DNA of 64,000 bases from Georhizobium profundi (GTDB lineage: Bacteria > Pseudomonadota > Alphaproteobacteria > Rhizobiales > Rhizobiaceae). Positions 8,307 to 16,998 of the stretch are shown here, piece by piece (the first letter of the stretch is position 1; every line of letters begins with the position of its first letter). Below the pieces are notes generated by a model. It was not told where the DNA came from. It worked only from the letters and a program-made list of their open reading frames with translations, and made no database searches. The translations under genes and the position numbers were made by a program. The DNA lies in contig NZ_CP032509.1 of assembly GCF_003952725.1 (NCBI RefSeq), forward strand, positions 3,992,001-4,056,000, given 5' to 3'.

Positions 8307-9326
8307 ATGCGTCCCATGATCATCGTCGTTCTCGTTCTTGCCGCCGTGCTTGCTCTTCTGGCCGGCTACACGGCTTACCAATCGCGTCAGATCGAGGCGC
8401 GCTTTCCGCCGATCGGGACGTTCCACGAGGTCGACGGGGTTCGCCTGCATGCGGTTCACATTCCCGCAGGGCCACAGGCCGATCTCCCTCCTCTCGTCTT
8501 CCTGCATGGGGCGAGCGGCAATCTGCGTGACCAGTTGGTTGCCTTCGGCGATCCGCTGAAGGGCCGCGCCGAGATGCTGTTCGTCGACCGGCCCGGCCAC
8601 GGTTATTCGGAGCGCGGCACTGCCTCCAATTCCAATCCCGATGGTCAAGCGGACATGGTCGCCGGCCTGATGGCGAAGCTCGGCATCGACAATGCCATCA
8701 TCGTTGCCCATTCCTTCGGCTCGGCGATTGCGGCGAGCTTTGCGCTTCAATATCCGGAGCGCACGGGTGGCCTGCTCTTTCTCGCGCCCGCGACCCATCC
8801 TTGGCCTGGCGGGGTCGCCTGGTTCTATTCGGTCGCCCGTGCACCGGTGATCGGCCCTCTTTTCAGCAATGTCGTTGCGCTGCCGGTGGGATCGGCACGC
8901 GTCGTGTCCTCGGCCGCCTGCGTCTTCGCCCCGAATCCCATGCCGTCCGATTATGTGGAGTTGACGGGGCCGCAACTGGTGCTGAGGCCGAAGGCTTTCC
9001 GTGCCAATTCAACCGATGTCGCCAATCTGAAGGACTACGTGGAGCGCATCTCGCTCCGCTACCCGGAGATCATGGCGCCGGCCGTCGTCATCACCGGCAA
9101 TCGTGACGAGATCGTTCTACCGGAAATCCATTCGCAGGGGCTCGCGCGCGATCTTCCGAACTCAGAGCTCGTCGAGATCAACAATCTCGGCCACAAGCCA
9201 GACTATGTCGCCCGGGACATCGCCATCGCGGCCATCGAGAAACTGGCAGGCGGTCAGGCGGACCTGCAGGCGATGGTGCGCGCCCTCGAAGAGCGCATCG
9301 CCGATGATGCGGAGGTTTGTGGCTAA
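8307..9326 (+). CDS. Membrane-anchored alpha/beta hydrolase
   Basis: A 339-residue alpha/beta-hydrolase. Residues 3-22 form one hydrophobic helix that would anchor it to the inner membrane. The hydrolase fold shows the oxyanion HGASGN, nucleophile elbow AHSFGS (Ser136), a likely Asp in TGNRDE and His in NNLGHKP. The substrate is unknown; esterase or epoxide/haloalkane-type activity would be possible. A 44-bp palindromic repeat begins on the base after the stop codon. Confidence 0.87.
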   Translation: MRPMIIVVLVLAAVLALLAGYTAYQSRQIEARFPPIGTFHEVDGVRLHAVHIPAGPQADLPPLVFLHGASGNLRDQLVAFGDPLKGRAEMLFVDRPGHGYSERGTASNSNPDGQADMVAGLMAKLGIDNAIIVAHSFGSAIAASFALQYPERTGGLLFLAPATHPWPGGVAWFYSVARAPVIGPLFSNVVALPVGSARVVSSAACVFAPNPMPSDYVELTGPQLVLRPKAFRANSTDVANLKDYVERISLRYPEIMAPAVVITGNRDEIVLPEIHSQGLARDLPNSELVEINNLGHKPDYVARDIAIAAIEKLAGGQADLQAMVRALEERIADDAEVCG

Positions 9327-9370
9327 GCGTTTCCAGATGAAGTGGCTACCGGCTCATCGTTCGGAAACGC
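9327..9370 (+). repeat. 44-bp dispersed palindromic repeat, copy A
   Basis: An imperfect palindrome starting GCGTTTCC and ending GGAAACGC, with an inner AGATGAAGTGG/CCGGCTCATCG arm. Two related 44-bp copies occur, in the opposite orientation, at 44153-44196 and 50133-50176. This copy starts directly after the stop codon of the hydrolase gene. It resembles the small intergenic palindromes (RIME-like) described in rhizobial genomes. Confidence 0.85.
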
Positions 9371-9429
9371 GCCAAATCAGTAACTTAGAAAGCAATTGAG
9401 CGAAGCGAAGTTGCTTTCGACGTCCCTGC

Positions 9430-10869
9430 TCAGACGGCCGACTGCCCGTCGGACGAGATATAGGCGATGCGCAGCATGTTGGTCGCGCCGGGTGTGCCGA
9501 GCGGAACGCCTGCGGTCACGATCACGCGGTCGCCCGCGGAGCCAAAGCCTTCCCTGTGGGTGATGCGGCAAGCACGATCGACCATGTCGTCTAGATCGTG
9601 GGCATCTTCCGTCACCACGCAGTGCAGGCCCCAGCAGACCGACAGGCGACGCGCGGTCTGGATCACCGGTGACAGCGCCAGGATCGGCGTCTGCGGCCGC
9701 TCGCGCGAGGCGCGCAGCCCGGTGGTGCCAGAAGATGTGTAGCAGACGATCGCAGCGAGGTTCAGCGTTTCGGCGATCTGGCGCGCGGCAAGCGAGATTG
9801 CATCGGCGCCGGTCGGTTCGGGCTGCGGGCGCTGCGCGTAGATGATGCCCGAATAGTTCGGGTCCTTTTCGACCTTGCGGGCAATGGCGGCCATGGTGGA
9901 CACGGCTTCGACCGGATAATCGCCGGCAGCCGATTCCGCCGACAGCATCACCGCATCGGCACCTTCAAAGACTGCGGTTGCGACGTCCGACACTTCTGCG
10001 CGGGTCGGCACCGGAGCCGAAATCATCGATTCGAGCATCTGGGTCGCGACGACGACCGGCTTGCCGGCCTTCCGGCAGGCGCGTGTCAGCTGCTTCTGGA
10101 TGCCGGGCACGGCTTCGATCGGCATTTCGACGCCGAGATCGCCACGCGCCACCATCAGGGCGTCCGAGAGCTCGATGATCTCGTCGATCCGCTCCAGCGC
10201 CTGCGGCTTCTCGATCTTGGACATGAGGCCTGCGCGGCCGCGCACGATCTTGCGCACTTCGGCGACGTCTTCCGGACGCTGGATGAAGGACAGCGCGATC
10301 CAGTCCACCTCTTCGGTGGCGATCGCCGCATCGATATCCTTGCGGTCCTTTTCCGTGAGCGCCCCGGTGGCCAGCGTCGTATCCGGCAGGCTGACGCCCT
10401 TGCGGTCCGAGATATGCGTGCCGGAGATCACCTTGGTGACGATCGACTTGCCGTCCACCTTGACCGCTTCCAGCTGCAGGCGGCCATCGTCGATCAGGAG
10501 ACGGTGCCCAACCTGCACGGCTTCGAGAATTTCCTTGTGCGGCAATTGCACCCGCGTCGCGTCGCCCGGCTCGGGCTTGTCGTCGAGGGTGAACGTGTCG
10601 CCCGCCGACAGTTGAACCTTGCCTTCGGCGAACTTGCCGACCCGCAGCTTGGGCCCCTGGATGTCGCAAAGAATGCCGATCGGGCGACCAACTTCCTTTT
10701 CGACGTTGCGGATGCGGCCGATGAGATCGCGCATGATCTCGTGGCTGGCATGGCTCATATTGATGCGGAACAGGTCTGCACCCGCCTCATGAAGCTTGCG
10801 GATCATGGCCTCGTCGGAGGAGGCCGGACCGAGCGTCGCCAGGATCTTGACTTTGCGCTGGCGTCTCAT
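9430..10869 (-). CDS. pyk: Pyruvate kinase
   Basis: A 479-residue pyruvate kinase, converting phosphoenolpyruvate and ADP to pyruvate and ATP at the end of glycolysis. It opens with RKVKILATLGPAS; it has the ISKIEK-like MSKIEKPQALERID, the MVARGDLGVE metal-binding segment, VATQMLESM, and the C-terminal domain. Its start codon overlaps the stop of the DUF1036 gene in an ATGA, so the two are translationally coupled with DUF1036 first. Confidence 0.96.
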   Translation of the reverse strand: MRRQRKVKILATLGPASSDEAMIRKLHEAGADLFRINMSHASHEIMRDLIGRIRNVEKEVGRPIGILCDIQGPKLRVGKFAEGKVQLSAGDTFTLDDKPEPGDATRVQLPHKEILEAVQVGHRLLIDDGRLQLEAVKVDGKSIVTKVISGTHISDRKGVSLPDTTLATGALTEKDRKDIDAAIATEEVDWIALSFIQRPEDVAEVRKIVRGRAGLMSKIEKPQALERIDEIIELSDALMVARGDLGVEMPIEAVPGIQKQLTRACRKAGKPVVVATQMLESMISAPVPTRAEVSDVATAVFEGADAVMLSAESAAGDYPVEAVSTMAAIARKVEKDPNYSGIIYAQRPQPEPTGADAISLAARQIAETLNLAAIVCYTSSGTTGLRASRERPQTPILALSPVIQTARRLSVCWGLHCVVTEDAHDLDDMVDRACRITHREGFGSAGDRVIVTAGVPLGTPGATNMLRIAYISSDGQSAV

Positions 10870-11378
10870 TGGCTGGTGCCTTCCGTGCTGTCAGGTGTCG
10901 CGTTGGGTACTGTCGTCGGCGATGCGGGCGGGGCTGGCGTGTCGGAAAGCTGAACCATCCAGCTGCCCTGTCGTCCCGTATCGTATTCCTTGAATTCCAT
11001 GCGCTGGTAGCCGCGTGCGACGCAGTCGTTGACGCCGACGATTTTGAACTCGTTGTCGGCGACGCACATGTTGATGTTGCCGGCCCAGCGTCCACCACGG
11101 GCGGCATCCTCGGCATAGAGGTAGTAGAAGCGCGACTGGAGCTGGCCTTCGATGAGCGTCGCGCAGGACGTGGCGGGAATCTGCCACCACCCTTCGGATA
11201 TCCAGCCTTCCTGGGCCCGATAGCCGATTGCGACGCCAACGAGGTTCTGCGTTCCATTGCAGACGCGGAAATCGGCGCGCGCCGTTTCGGTGCCACCGAA
11301 AAGGGCCGCGGACCCCGCCAGCAGGAACAGCATTTGGAGGCTCAAGAGACGCGATGTGAAGCGATTTTTCGCAGGCAC
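10866..11378 (-). CDS. DUF1036 secreted protein, overlaps pyk
   Basis: About 170 residues with a signal peptide (LLAGSAALFGGTETARA) and the DUF1036 domain (DFRVCNGTQNLVGVAIGY, then SEGWWQIPATSCATLIEG, with four or five cysteines). It should be exported; no activity is known. A GTG at 11378 was chosen, with GGAG about 14 bp upstream; an ATG at 11333 is the alternative. The open frame continues far upstream but there it is antisense to the DUF1244 gene. Its stop overlaps the pyk start as ATGA. Confidence 0.8.
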   Translation of the reverse strand: MPAKNRFTSRLLSLQMLFLLAGSAALFGGTETARADFRVCNGTQNLVGVAIGYRAQEGWISEGWWQIPATSCATLIEGQLQSRFYYLYAEDAARGGRWAGNINMCVADNEFKIVGVNDCVARGYQRMEFKEYDTGRQGSWMVQLSDTPAPPASPTTVPNATPDSTEGTSQ

Positions 11379-11556
11379 GGTGTCTATCGTTTCTCCATTG
11401 ATCACTGCTTCGGTTGTGCGATGCGAACCCGACAATGTCAACGAAGCTGAGCCTTTAGTGGCATCTCTTCCGTCAACTTGACCCATGGCTTCGGCGACGC
11501 CTAGAATCGGCCACCATCGATCACCATTTCCGGGACGAGTCCTCAGGAGGCCAACC

Positions 11557-11880
11557 ATGCACCAGACATCGCCCGAACAGAAGCTCAGCGCCGAGCAGCG
11601 CACCGCACTCGAGGCAGCCGCTTTCCGCCGGCTGGTCGCGCATCTGCGCGAACGGACCGACGTGCAGAACATCGACATGATGAACCTCGCCGGCTTTTGC
11701 CGGAATTGCCTGTCGAACTGGTACAAGGATGCGGCCGAGGCGGACGGCATCGCGCTCACCAAGGACGAATCACGCGAGATCGTCTACGGCATGCCCTATG
11801 ATGCATGGCGGGAACGCTACCAGATCGAGGCAACCGACGCGCAGAAAGCCTCCTTCGCAACCAAGGCGAGCCATGGCTGA
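11557..11880 (+). CDS. DUF1244 family protein
   Basis: A 107-residue protein with the DUF1244 core, including FRRLVAHLRERTDVQNIDMM and the two-cysteine motif FCRNCLSNWY, which could bind a metal. The ATG at 11557 follows a full AGGAGG ribosome binding site (11545-11550). No function is established. It is transcribed divergently from DUF1036-pyk. Confidence 0.88.
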   Translation: MHQTSPEQKLSAEQRTALEAAAFRRLVAHLRERTDVQNIDMMNLAGFCRNCLSNWYKDAAEADGIALTKDESREIVYGMPYDAWRERYQIEATDAQKASFATKASHG

Positions 11881-12008
11881 TGCGCATTCGGCGCATCACG
11901 CAGGGAATGCGGCGCGGCCGCAAGGTTTGACTTGACGTCAGCCGCGCCGCGCGGCACCTGACACGCTTAAAATTCGACCTTCTTGGAACGAGACAACAGG
12001 AGTAAGCG

Positions 12009-12269
12009 ATGTCCGACACAGGCGGCGTCGCACGCGACCAACTGCGTGCATTCGTCGAGCGTATCGAACGCCTCGAAGAAGAGAAAAAGACCATCGCGGA
12101 CGACATCAAGGACGTCTATGCGGAAGCAAAAGGCACGGGCTTCGACACCAAGGCCCTTCGCCGCGTGATCTCGCTCCGGAAGATCGACAAGGACGAGCGG
12201 ATGGAACAGGAAGCGATCCTGGACACCTATCTGCACGCGCTCGGTATGGGCCCTGCGCCGGAAGAGTGA
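12009..12269 (+). CDS. gapR: GapR-like DNA-binding protein (DUF2312/UPF0335)
   Basis: An 86-residue helical protein matching the UPF0335 family: an N-terminal coiled coil ([18 protein letters not shown]) followed by the conserved [21 protein letters not shown] block. In Caulobacter this family is GapR, a tetrameric protein that clamps overtwisted DNA ahead of replication and transcription and supports chromosome segregation. The ATG follows AGGAGT. A terminator lies about 30 bp after the stop. Confidence 0.9.
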   Translation: MSDTGGVARDQLRAFVERIERLEEEKKTIADDIKDVYAEAKGTGFDTKALRRVISLRKIDKDERMEQEAILDTYLHALGMGPAPEE

Positions 12270-12297
12270 GCCTCCTCCAGCTATTTTGACATTGAAG

Positions 12298-12327
12298 GCC
12301 GTCGGTCGGCACAACCGGCGGCTTTTT
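12298..12327 (+). terminator. Terminator of gapR
   Basis: GCCGTCGGT pairs with ACCGGCGGC (one G-U) around a 7-nt loop and is followed by five T. Confidence 0.8.
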
Positions 12328-12367
12328 CATGTTTGGGGTCAAGAAACCTCAAGTCCAGGCCGCGCGA

Positions 12368-12871
12368 TCAGGCCTTCAGCTTCGTCATGATCTGCTCCAG
12401 GAATCCGAGCAGCAGCGCCGAGACGACGAAGGCGAGGTGGATCAGCGTCGCCCACATCAGCCGTGTGCCGTCATATTGCTGCATGTTCAGGAAGATCTGC
12501 AGCAGGTGGATCGACGAGATCGCGACGATGGACGACGCGACCTTGATCTTGAGACTGCCCGCATCGAGCTTGCCCAGCCATGAGATCTCGTCGTTATCGG
12601 TCTTGTCGAAGCGGCTGACGAAGTTCTCGTAGCCGGAAATCATGACCATGACGATGAGGCTCGCAACGAGCGCTGCATCGATGAGGCCAAGCATCGCGAG
12701 GATCATGTCGGAATCGTCGAGGGTGAAGACATCCACGGCCACCTTGGCGAGCTTGTAGATGAACGACACCGCATAGATCGCCAGCGCCGCGGCAAGCCCC
12801 ACATAGAAGACGACAAGGATCCAGCGTGCCGAGAGAATGACACGCTCGATCAGCAGTTCCATCGATTTCAT
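12368..12871 (-). CDS. YqhA/UPF0114 family membrane protein
   Basis: A 167-residue inner-membrane protein with about four hydrophobic segments and the family block DAALVASLIVMVMISGYENF, plus LGKLDAGSLKIKVA. This is the TIGR00645/YqhA family, of unknown function. The ATG at 12871 has AAGGAA about 11 bp upstream; an in-frame extension to 12958 has no conserved residues. Its 3' end is convergent with gapR. Confidence 0.87.
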   Translation of the reverse strand: MKSMELLIERVILSARWILVVFYVGLAAALAIYAVSFIYKLAKVAVDVFTLDDSDMILAMLGLIDAALVASLIVMVMISGYENFVSRFDKTDNDEISWLGKLDAGSLKIKVASSIVAISSIHLLQIFLNMQQYDGTRLMWATLIHLAFVVSALLLGFLEQIMTKLKA

Positions 12872-13000
12872 GGGGCGAGGTTCCTTGGGGACGATGACGT
12901 GTCGATAGATACGCTTTCGCGACTGCGCAAGATGCCGGGGACGTACGGCGTCCGGCATCGCGCTGGCAGAGGCACAGAATAGCGGGTCCTGCGAAAAGCA

Positions 13001-13033
13001 GAAGGCCGCCGATCGAGGCGAACGGCGGCCTTC
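13001..13033 (-). terminator. Hairpin downstream of the DUF882 gene
   Basis: GAAGGCCGCCG and CGGCGGCCTTC form a perfect 11-bp stem with an 11-nt loop, 27 bp beyond the stop codon. There is no clear T run. Confidence 0.65.
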
Positions 13034-13059
13034 ACGAGGATGTCAGTGGAAGGTTGGGC

Positions 13060-15069
13060 CTACTGCGGCGCCTCGAAGCGGGCGACGCTCAGGAAGTTCA
13101 CGGCGGCACCGGTGAAGCGGTTGGCTTCAACCGTCTCGGCTGAGAACCCGGTCGTGTAGACCACCTGGGGAGCGGCACGCAGTTGCTTGTCCACAAAGCG
13201 CGGCGACTTCACCGGCTGCGAGACGCTGGCAAGGCGCGTATGATCGAGCGCCCAGCTCGATACCATCGTATCGGTGAGCTTCGGCTCCGTGCGGATTGCC
13301 CGCTTGGCCGTGCCGGTCGCTTCGCGCTCCGTCGGGCGTGCGCCCTTGAGCGGTGTTGCGCCGAGGGATGCAGCCATGCGGTTCGCCAGACCTTCTGGCT
13401 CGCCCGCAGCGGTATCGTTGCCGGCGGACGTGCTGGAACCGCTGGACGCGTCGCTTGCCGCCCTTGGCGAAGGCGTGAGCGAGGCAACCCGGATTTCATC
13501 GGGAGCTGCGATCGGTGCCGGAACTTCAGCAACGGCAGCGGCGGCCGGCGCTTCTGCCGCGGCAGTCGTACCCGTCGTGACGGAGGCTGTGCCCTGCCCG
13601 GTCGCGGCAGCGATCGCCGCGATTTCAGGACGCGCGATCGGTGCTGGCACGAGCGCAGTCTGCAGCGCGGAGGACGTTGCCTCGCCCGATGCCGCACTCG
13701 GCGTCTCCGGGGTTGCCTCAGCCATCAGGATGTCGGTGACTTCCTGGCCATCGAAAGCAGGCGCATCGTTGGCTGCGAAGACCGAGATACCCGAACGGTC
13801 GACGAATTCCGGAACCGGCACGGACATGCCTGAGAGATCGGCGAATTCACGCACTTCCGGCATTGCCGGTGCTTCCGTGGGCGATGGCGGTTCGACTGCC
13901 GCGACTTGCGGAATGGCTGCCGGCGGCGTGTTGGCGGCATTGGCCGGCAAGGTCGCGTTCGCCATGCTCATGCCGGCAGGCGGCGCGGCTGGAATGGGCG
14001 CTGCGGGAACCGGAGCGGCCGGAGCCGGTGCAAGAGCAGCCATCTGGGGCTGTGCTACGGCTTCGAGGACAGGTCGGGCGACCGGAACGGGTGCACGGAT
14101 CGGAGCAACGCTTGCGATCTGCGTCTGCGGTGCGGCCTGAGGCGCTGCCTGCTGCGGCACGGCTGCGGGCGGTGCGCCGCGCTGTGGTGCAGCTGCAGGC
14201 GCTGCAATTGCTTCTGCATCTTCGTCTTCGTCACCATTGTTGCCGAAGAGCATTGCGATCAGGTTCCGGCGGCTGCCGCCGCTCCTGGCGCCATCGCTGT
14301 TGCGCGAGCCACCGCCGGCAACTGCGATTTCCGAAGCGCCGACGCGACGCTGATAATCGGCGAGTGCCTGATCATAACCAGCGAGCTTGCGGCCGTCCGG
14401 CGGCAGGTGGATCGTCTTGCCATCGGGGAACAGCGCGAGGAGTTCCTGGCGGCTCATGCGCGGCCAGGCACGAACGCTGCCGACATCGAGGTGCACGAAG
14501 GGCGAGCCGGAATTGGGATAGAAGCCGACACCGCCGACCTGAAAACGCATGCCGATTTCACGGACGCGCTTCACCGGCACGTCAGGCAGGAAGAAGTCCA
14601 TCGCCTTGCCGAGCGTGTGCTGGCTGTTCTTTGCCACGCCCGAAGAGCGCGAACGCAGCATGTTGTTGGTGTTGGGCGAACGGTAAGCCGAAACGACGTG
14701 GATGTACTCACGCGATCCCGATGCCTGGTAGACTTCCCAGAGCAAATCGAACAAGCGCGGATCCATCTTGGTCGGCTCGTTGCGACGCCAGTCGCGGAGG
14801 ATGTGATTCAGTTGGTTCAGGCCTGCCTGGTCGTAACGCCCATTGCGCTTGAAGACGATCTCCGCGCGCTCTTTCGTATGGGTGAAATGGATCTTCAGGC
14901 TGCGCGTTTGCGCAGACGCTTCGGCTGTGGCGAAAGACATGATCGCGACGGTAAAAACCGCGACGAACGCCCAGCGAAGGGATTGAGAGAAGCAGCTCGT
15001 CACGGACCGAAGAAGGCCCTGCGCAGCAGCTGCGCTTTCGATGCACCCCGAATTGACTGCCAAAATCAT
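13060..15069 (-). CDS. DUF882/M15-type peptidase with long Ala/Pro-rich tail
   Basis: About 669 residues. A long hydrophobic N terminus (about 33-55, ending ASAQ) is a signal peptide or anchor. It is followed by a DUF882 (peptidase M15A-like) domain, about residues 58-240, with metal-binding residues visible in SQHTLGKAMDF (His151, Asp158) and PFVHLDVG (His193). This fold is shared with D,D/L,D-carboxypeptidases acting on peptidoglycan. The remaining 430 residues are Ala/Pro/Val-rich, low in complexity and probably disordered. Starts at ATG 15069 or GTG 15075 differ by two codons. It is transcribed downstream of the sigma-54 activator on the opposite side of a 200-bp gap. Confidence 0.85.
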   Translation of the reverse strand: MILAVNSGCIESAAAAQGLLRSVTSCFSQSLRWAFVAVFTVAIMSFATAEASAQTRSLKIHFTHTKERAEIVFKRNGRYDQAGLNQLNHILRDWRRNEPTKMDPRLFDLLWEVYQASGSREYIHVVSAYRSPNTNNMLRSRSSGVAKNSQHTLGKAMDFFLPDVPVKRVREIGMRFQVGGVGFYPNSGSPFVHLDVGSVRAWPRMSRQELLALFPDGKTIHLPPDGRKLAGYDQALADYQRRVGASEIAVAGGGSRNSDGARSGGSRRNLIAMLFGNNGDEDEDAEAIAAPAAAPQRGAPPAAVPQQAAPQAAPQTQIASVAPIRAPVPVARPVLEAVAQPQMAALAPAPAAPVPAAPIPAAPPAGMSMANATLPANAANTPPAAIPQVAAVEPPSPTEAPAMPEVREFADLSGMSVPVPEFVDRSGISVFAANDAPAFDGQEVTDILMAEATPETPSAASGEATSSALQTALVPAPIARPEIAAIAAATGQGTASVTTGTTAAAEAPAAAAVAEVPAPIAAPDEIRVASLTPSPRAASDASSGSSTSAGNDTAAGEPEGLANRMAASLGATPLKGARPTEREATGTAKRAIRTEPKLTDTMVSSWALDHTRLASVSQPVKSPRFVDKQLRAAPQVVYTTGFSAETVEANRFTGAAVNFLSVARFEAPQ

Positions 15070-15270
15070 CCCCACAAGCAGGTTCGTTTTTTAGTCAGAT
15101 CCCCGGCCGCCCCAAACGAAGCTGCAACCGTGGCCCGCCGGCAACAGGGCCGGCCAAGGGTGCAATGTAGTGAATGAATAACTAACAACACCTAAACAGT
15201 CAAAGCGATCGCCCCGATTTATCCGGTGGCTGGCTTGAACATGCACTGGATTTGCTGCGAAAATCCCCGT

Positions 15271-16833
15271 TCAGGCCTCAATTTCGAATGTCTTCCCGGC
15301 GTCGATACCATAGTCCTTGATCTTGCGGTAGAGCGTCGAGCGACCGATTCCGAGACGGCGCGCAACCTCGCTCATCTGTCCCGAATAGAACTGCAGCGCG
15401 AAGCGGATGACCTCTTCCTCGACCTCGTTGAGGGTGCGCAATTCACCGTCATCGCCGATCGCATTGATCATGCCGCGGGCAGCACTGCCCGTCTTTGCCG
15501 TTGCCCCGAGGTCGCCGAGCGACAGGCCGCTCACGACCCGTTGCTGGCTTTCGGCAAAACCACGCTGCAACGGGACGTCCGGCATGGAGAGTGACGGCGC
15601 GTCGGACACCGCGACCCGTTGGCCCGCGCCGGCCTCGCGCACATCGTAGCCCGGCAGCTGCGCGGCGATCTGAGGGAAGAGATCGGGCGTCAGCAGGCCA
15701 TCGTCGCAAAGCACGACCGCGCGGAAGACAGCATTTTCGAGCTGCCTGACATTGCCCGGCCAGTCATAGGCCGTCAGCATCGCAAGCACTTCCGGGCTGA
15801 TCGACACCGGCCCGCGAAGCCCGTGTTCGCGACCAAAGCGGTCGGCGAAGCTGCGCACCAGCATCGGAACATCTTCTTTGCGATTGCGCAGCGGCGGTAC
15901 GGTGATCGGGAACACGTTCAGCCGGTAATAGAGGTCTTCACGGAAGCGGCCCGCCTTCACCTCTTCGATCAGGTTCTTGTTGGTCGCGGAGATCAGCCGC
16001 ACATCGACCTTGGCGCTTTGGCGCGCGCCGACGGTTTCAATCTCGCCATCCTGCACCGCGCGCAGCAGCTTGACCTGGATATCGGGCGACAGATCGCCGA
16101 TCTCATCCAGGAACAGCGTGCCGCCATTTGCTTCCATGAACTTGCCACGGTGCTTTTCGGTGGCACCGGTGAACGCACCACGCTCATGGCCGAAGAGGAC
16201 GCTTTCCACCAGCTTGTCGGGGATGGCCCCGCAATTGACGGTGACGAAGGGCTTGTGGCGACGATCGCTGGCGCGCTGGATGGTGCGCGCGATCTTTTCC
16301 TTGCCGACACCCGATTCGCCTTCGATGACGACCGGGATCAAAGATGCCGCGGCGCGTTGCGCCAAATGCATGACCCGCTCCATGGCCGGGCTTGCCGAGA
16401 CCATGCCCGTACCCGGATCCATTCGGAAGCCCGCATGGCGCTCTTCGCTTTGATCCACCTTCAACGCGTTTCGGATCGAAACCGCGAGACGCTCCGGCGC
16501 CACCGGTTTGACCACGAAATCGAAGGCCCCTGCCCGCATAGCCTCGACGACCGTTTCGATGCCGCCATGGCCGGTCTGCACGATCACCGGCACTTCGATG
16601 CCGGATTGCGTCATGCGCCGCATGACCTCCAACCCGTCCATCCGCGGCATTTTGAGGTCCAAGACGACAATGGCGATCGGATCACGCGTGGTTGTCAGGA
16701 ACTCCAGCGCGATGTCGCCGTCCTCGGCCATGAAGGCGTTGCCGCCCATATGCTCGACGGCGGCCTTCAAAAGGCGCCGCTGGACGGGATCATCGTCGAC
16801 GACGAGGACATTGGGGCTTGCTGTCTGGTCCAT
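15271..16833 (-). CDS. Sigma-54-dependent response regulator (NtrC family)
   Basis: A 520-residue activator. The N-terminal receiver domain has the phosphoacceptor Asp59 in VVLDLKMPRMDG. The AAA+ domain has Walker A GESGVGKE (172-179), the sigma-54-contacting GAFTGA (219-224) and Walker B FLDEI. A Fis-type helix-turn-helix (MSEVARRLGIGRSTLYRKI) is at the C terminus. The intact GAFTGA means it can activate sigma-54 promoters. No histidine kinase lies next to it, and its targets are unknown. Confidence 0.93.
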   Translation of the reverse strand: MDQTASPNVLVVDDDPVQRRLLKAAVEHMGGNAFMAEDGDIALEFLTTTRDPIAIVVLDLKMPRMDGLEVMRRMTQSGIEVPVIVQTGHGGIETVVEAMRAGAFDFVVKPVAPERLAVSIRNALKVDQSEERHAGFRMDPGTGMVSASPAMERVMHLAQRAAASLIPVVIEGESGVGKEKIARTIQRASDRRHKPFVTVNCGAIPDKLVESVLFGHERGAFTGATEKHRGKFMEANGGTLFLDEIGDLSPDIQVKLLRAVQDGEIETVGARQSAKVDVRLISATNKNLIEEVKAGRFREDLYYRLNVFPITVPPLRNRKEDVPMLVRSFADRFGREHGLRGPVSISPEVLAMLTAYDWPGNVRQLENAVFRAVVLCDDGLLTPDLFPQIAAQLPGYDVREAGAGQRVAVSDAPSLSMPDVPLQRGFAESQQRVVSGLSLGDLGATAKTGSAARGMINAIGDDGELRTLNEVEEEVIRFALQFYSGQMSEVARRLGIGRSTLYRKIKDYGIDAGKTFEIEA

Positions 16834-16998
16834 GTTCGCTAGGACTCTTCTCTTGAAGGATCGGACGCTCGACCGGAGAGTCCCACAGGAGCTTCAAGAT
16901 CAGCTTGCCGGAAAGGCTCGCATTTTAACGGTCGCGTTTCAGAACGGCGCAAACGGCGTTCGACGGTGTCGGACCGTTTCATTGGAGGACATCTATCG

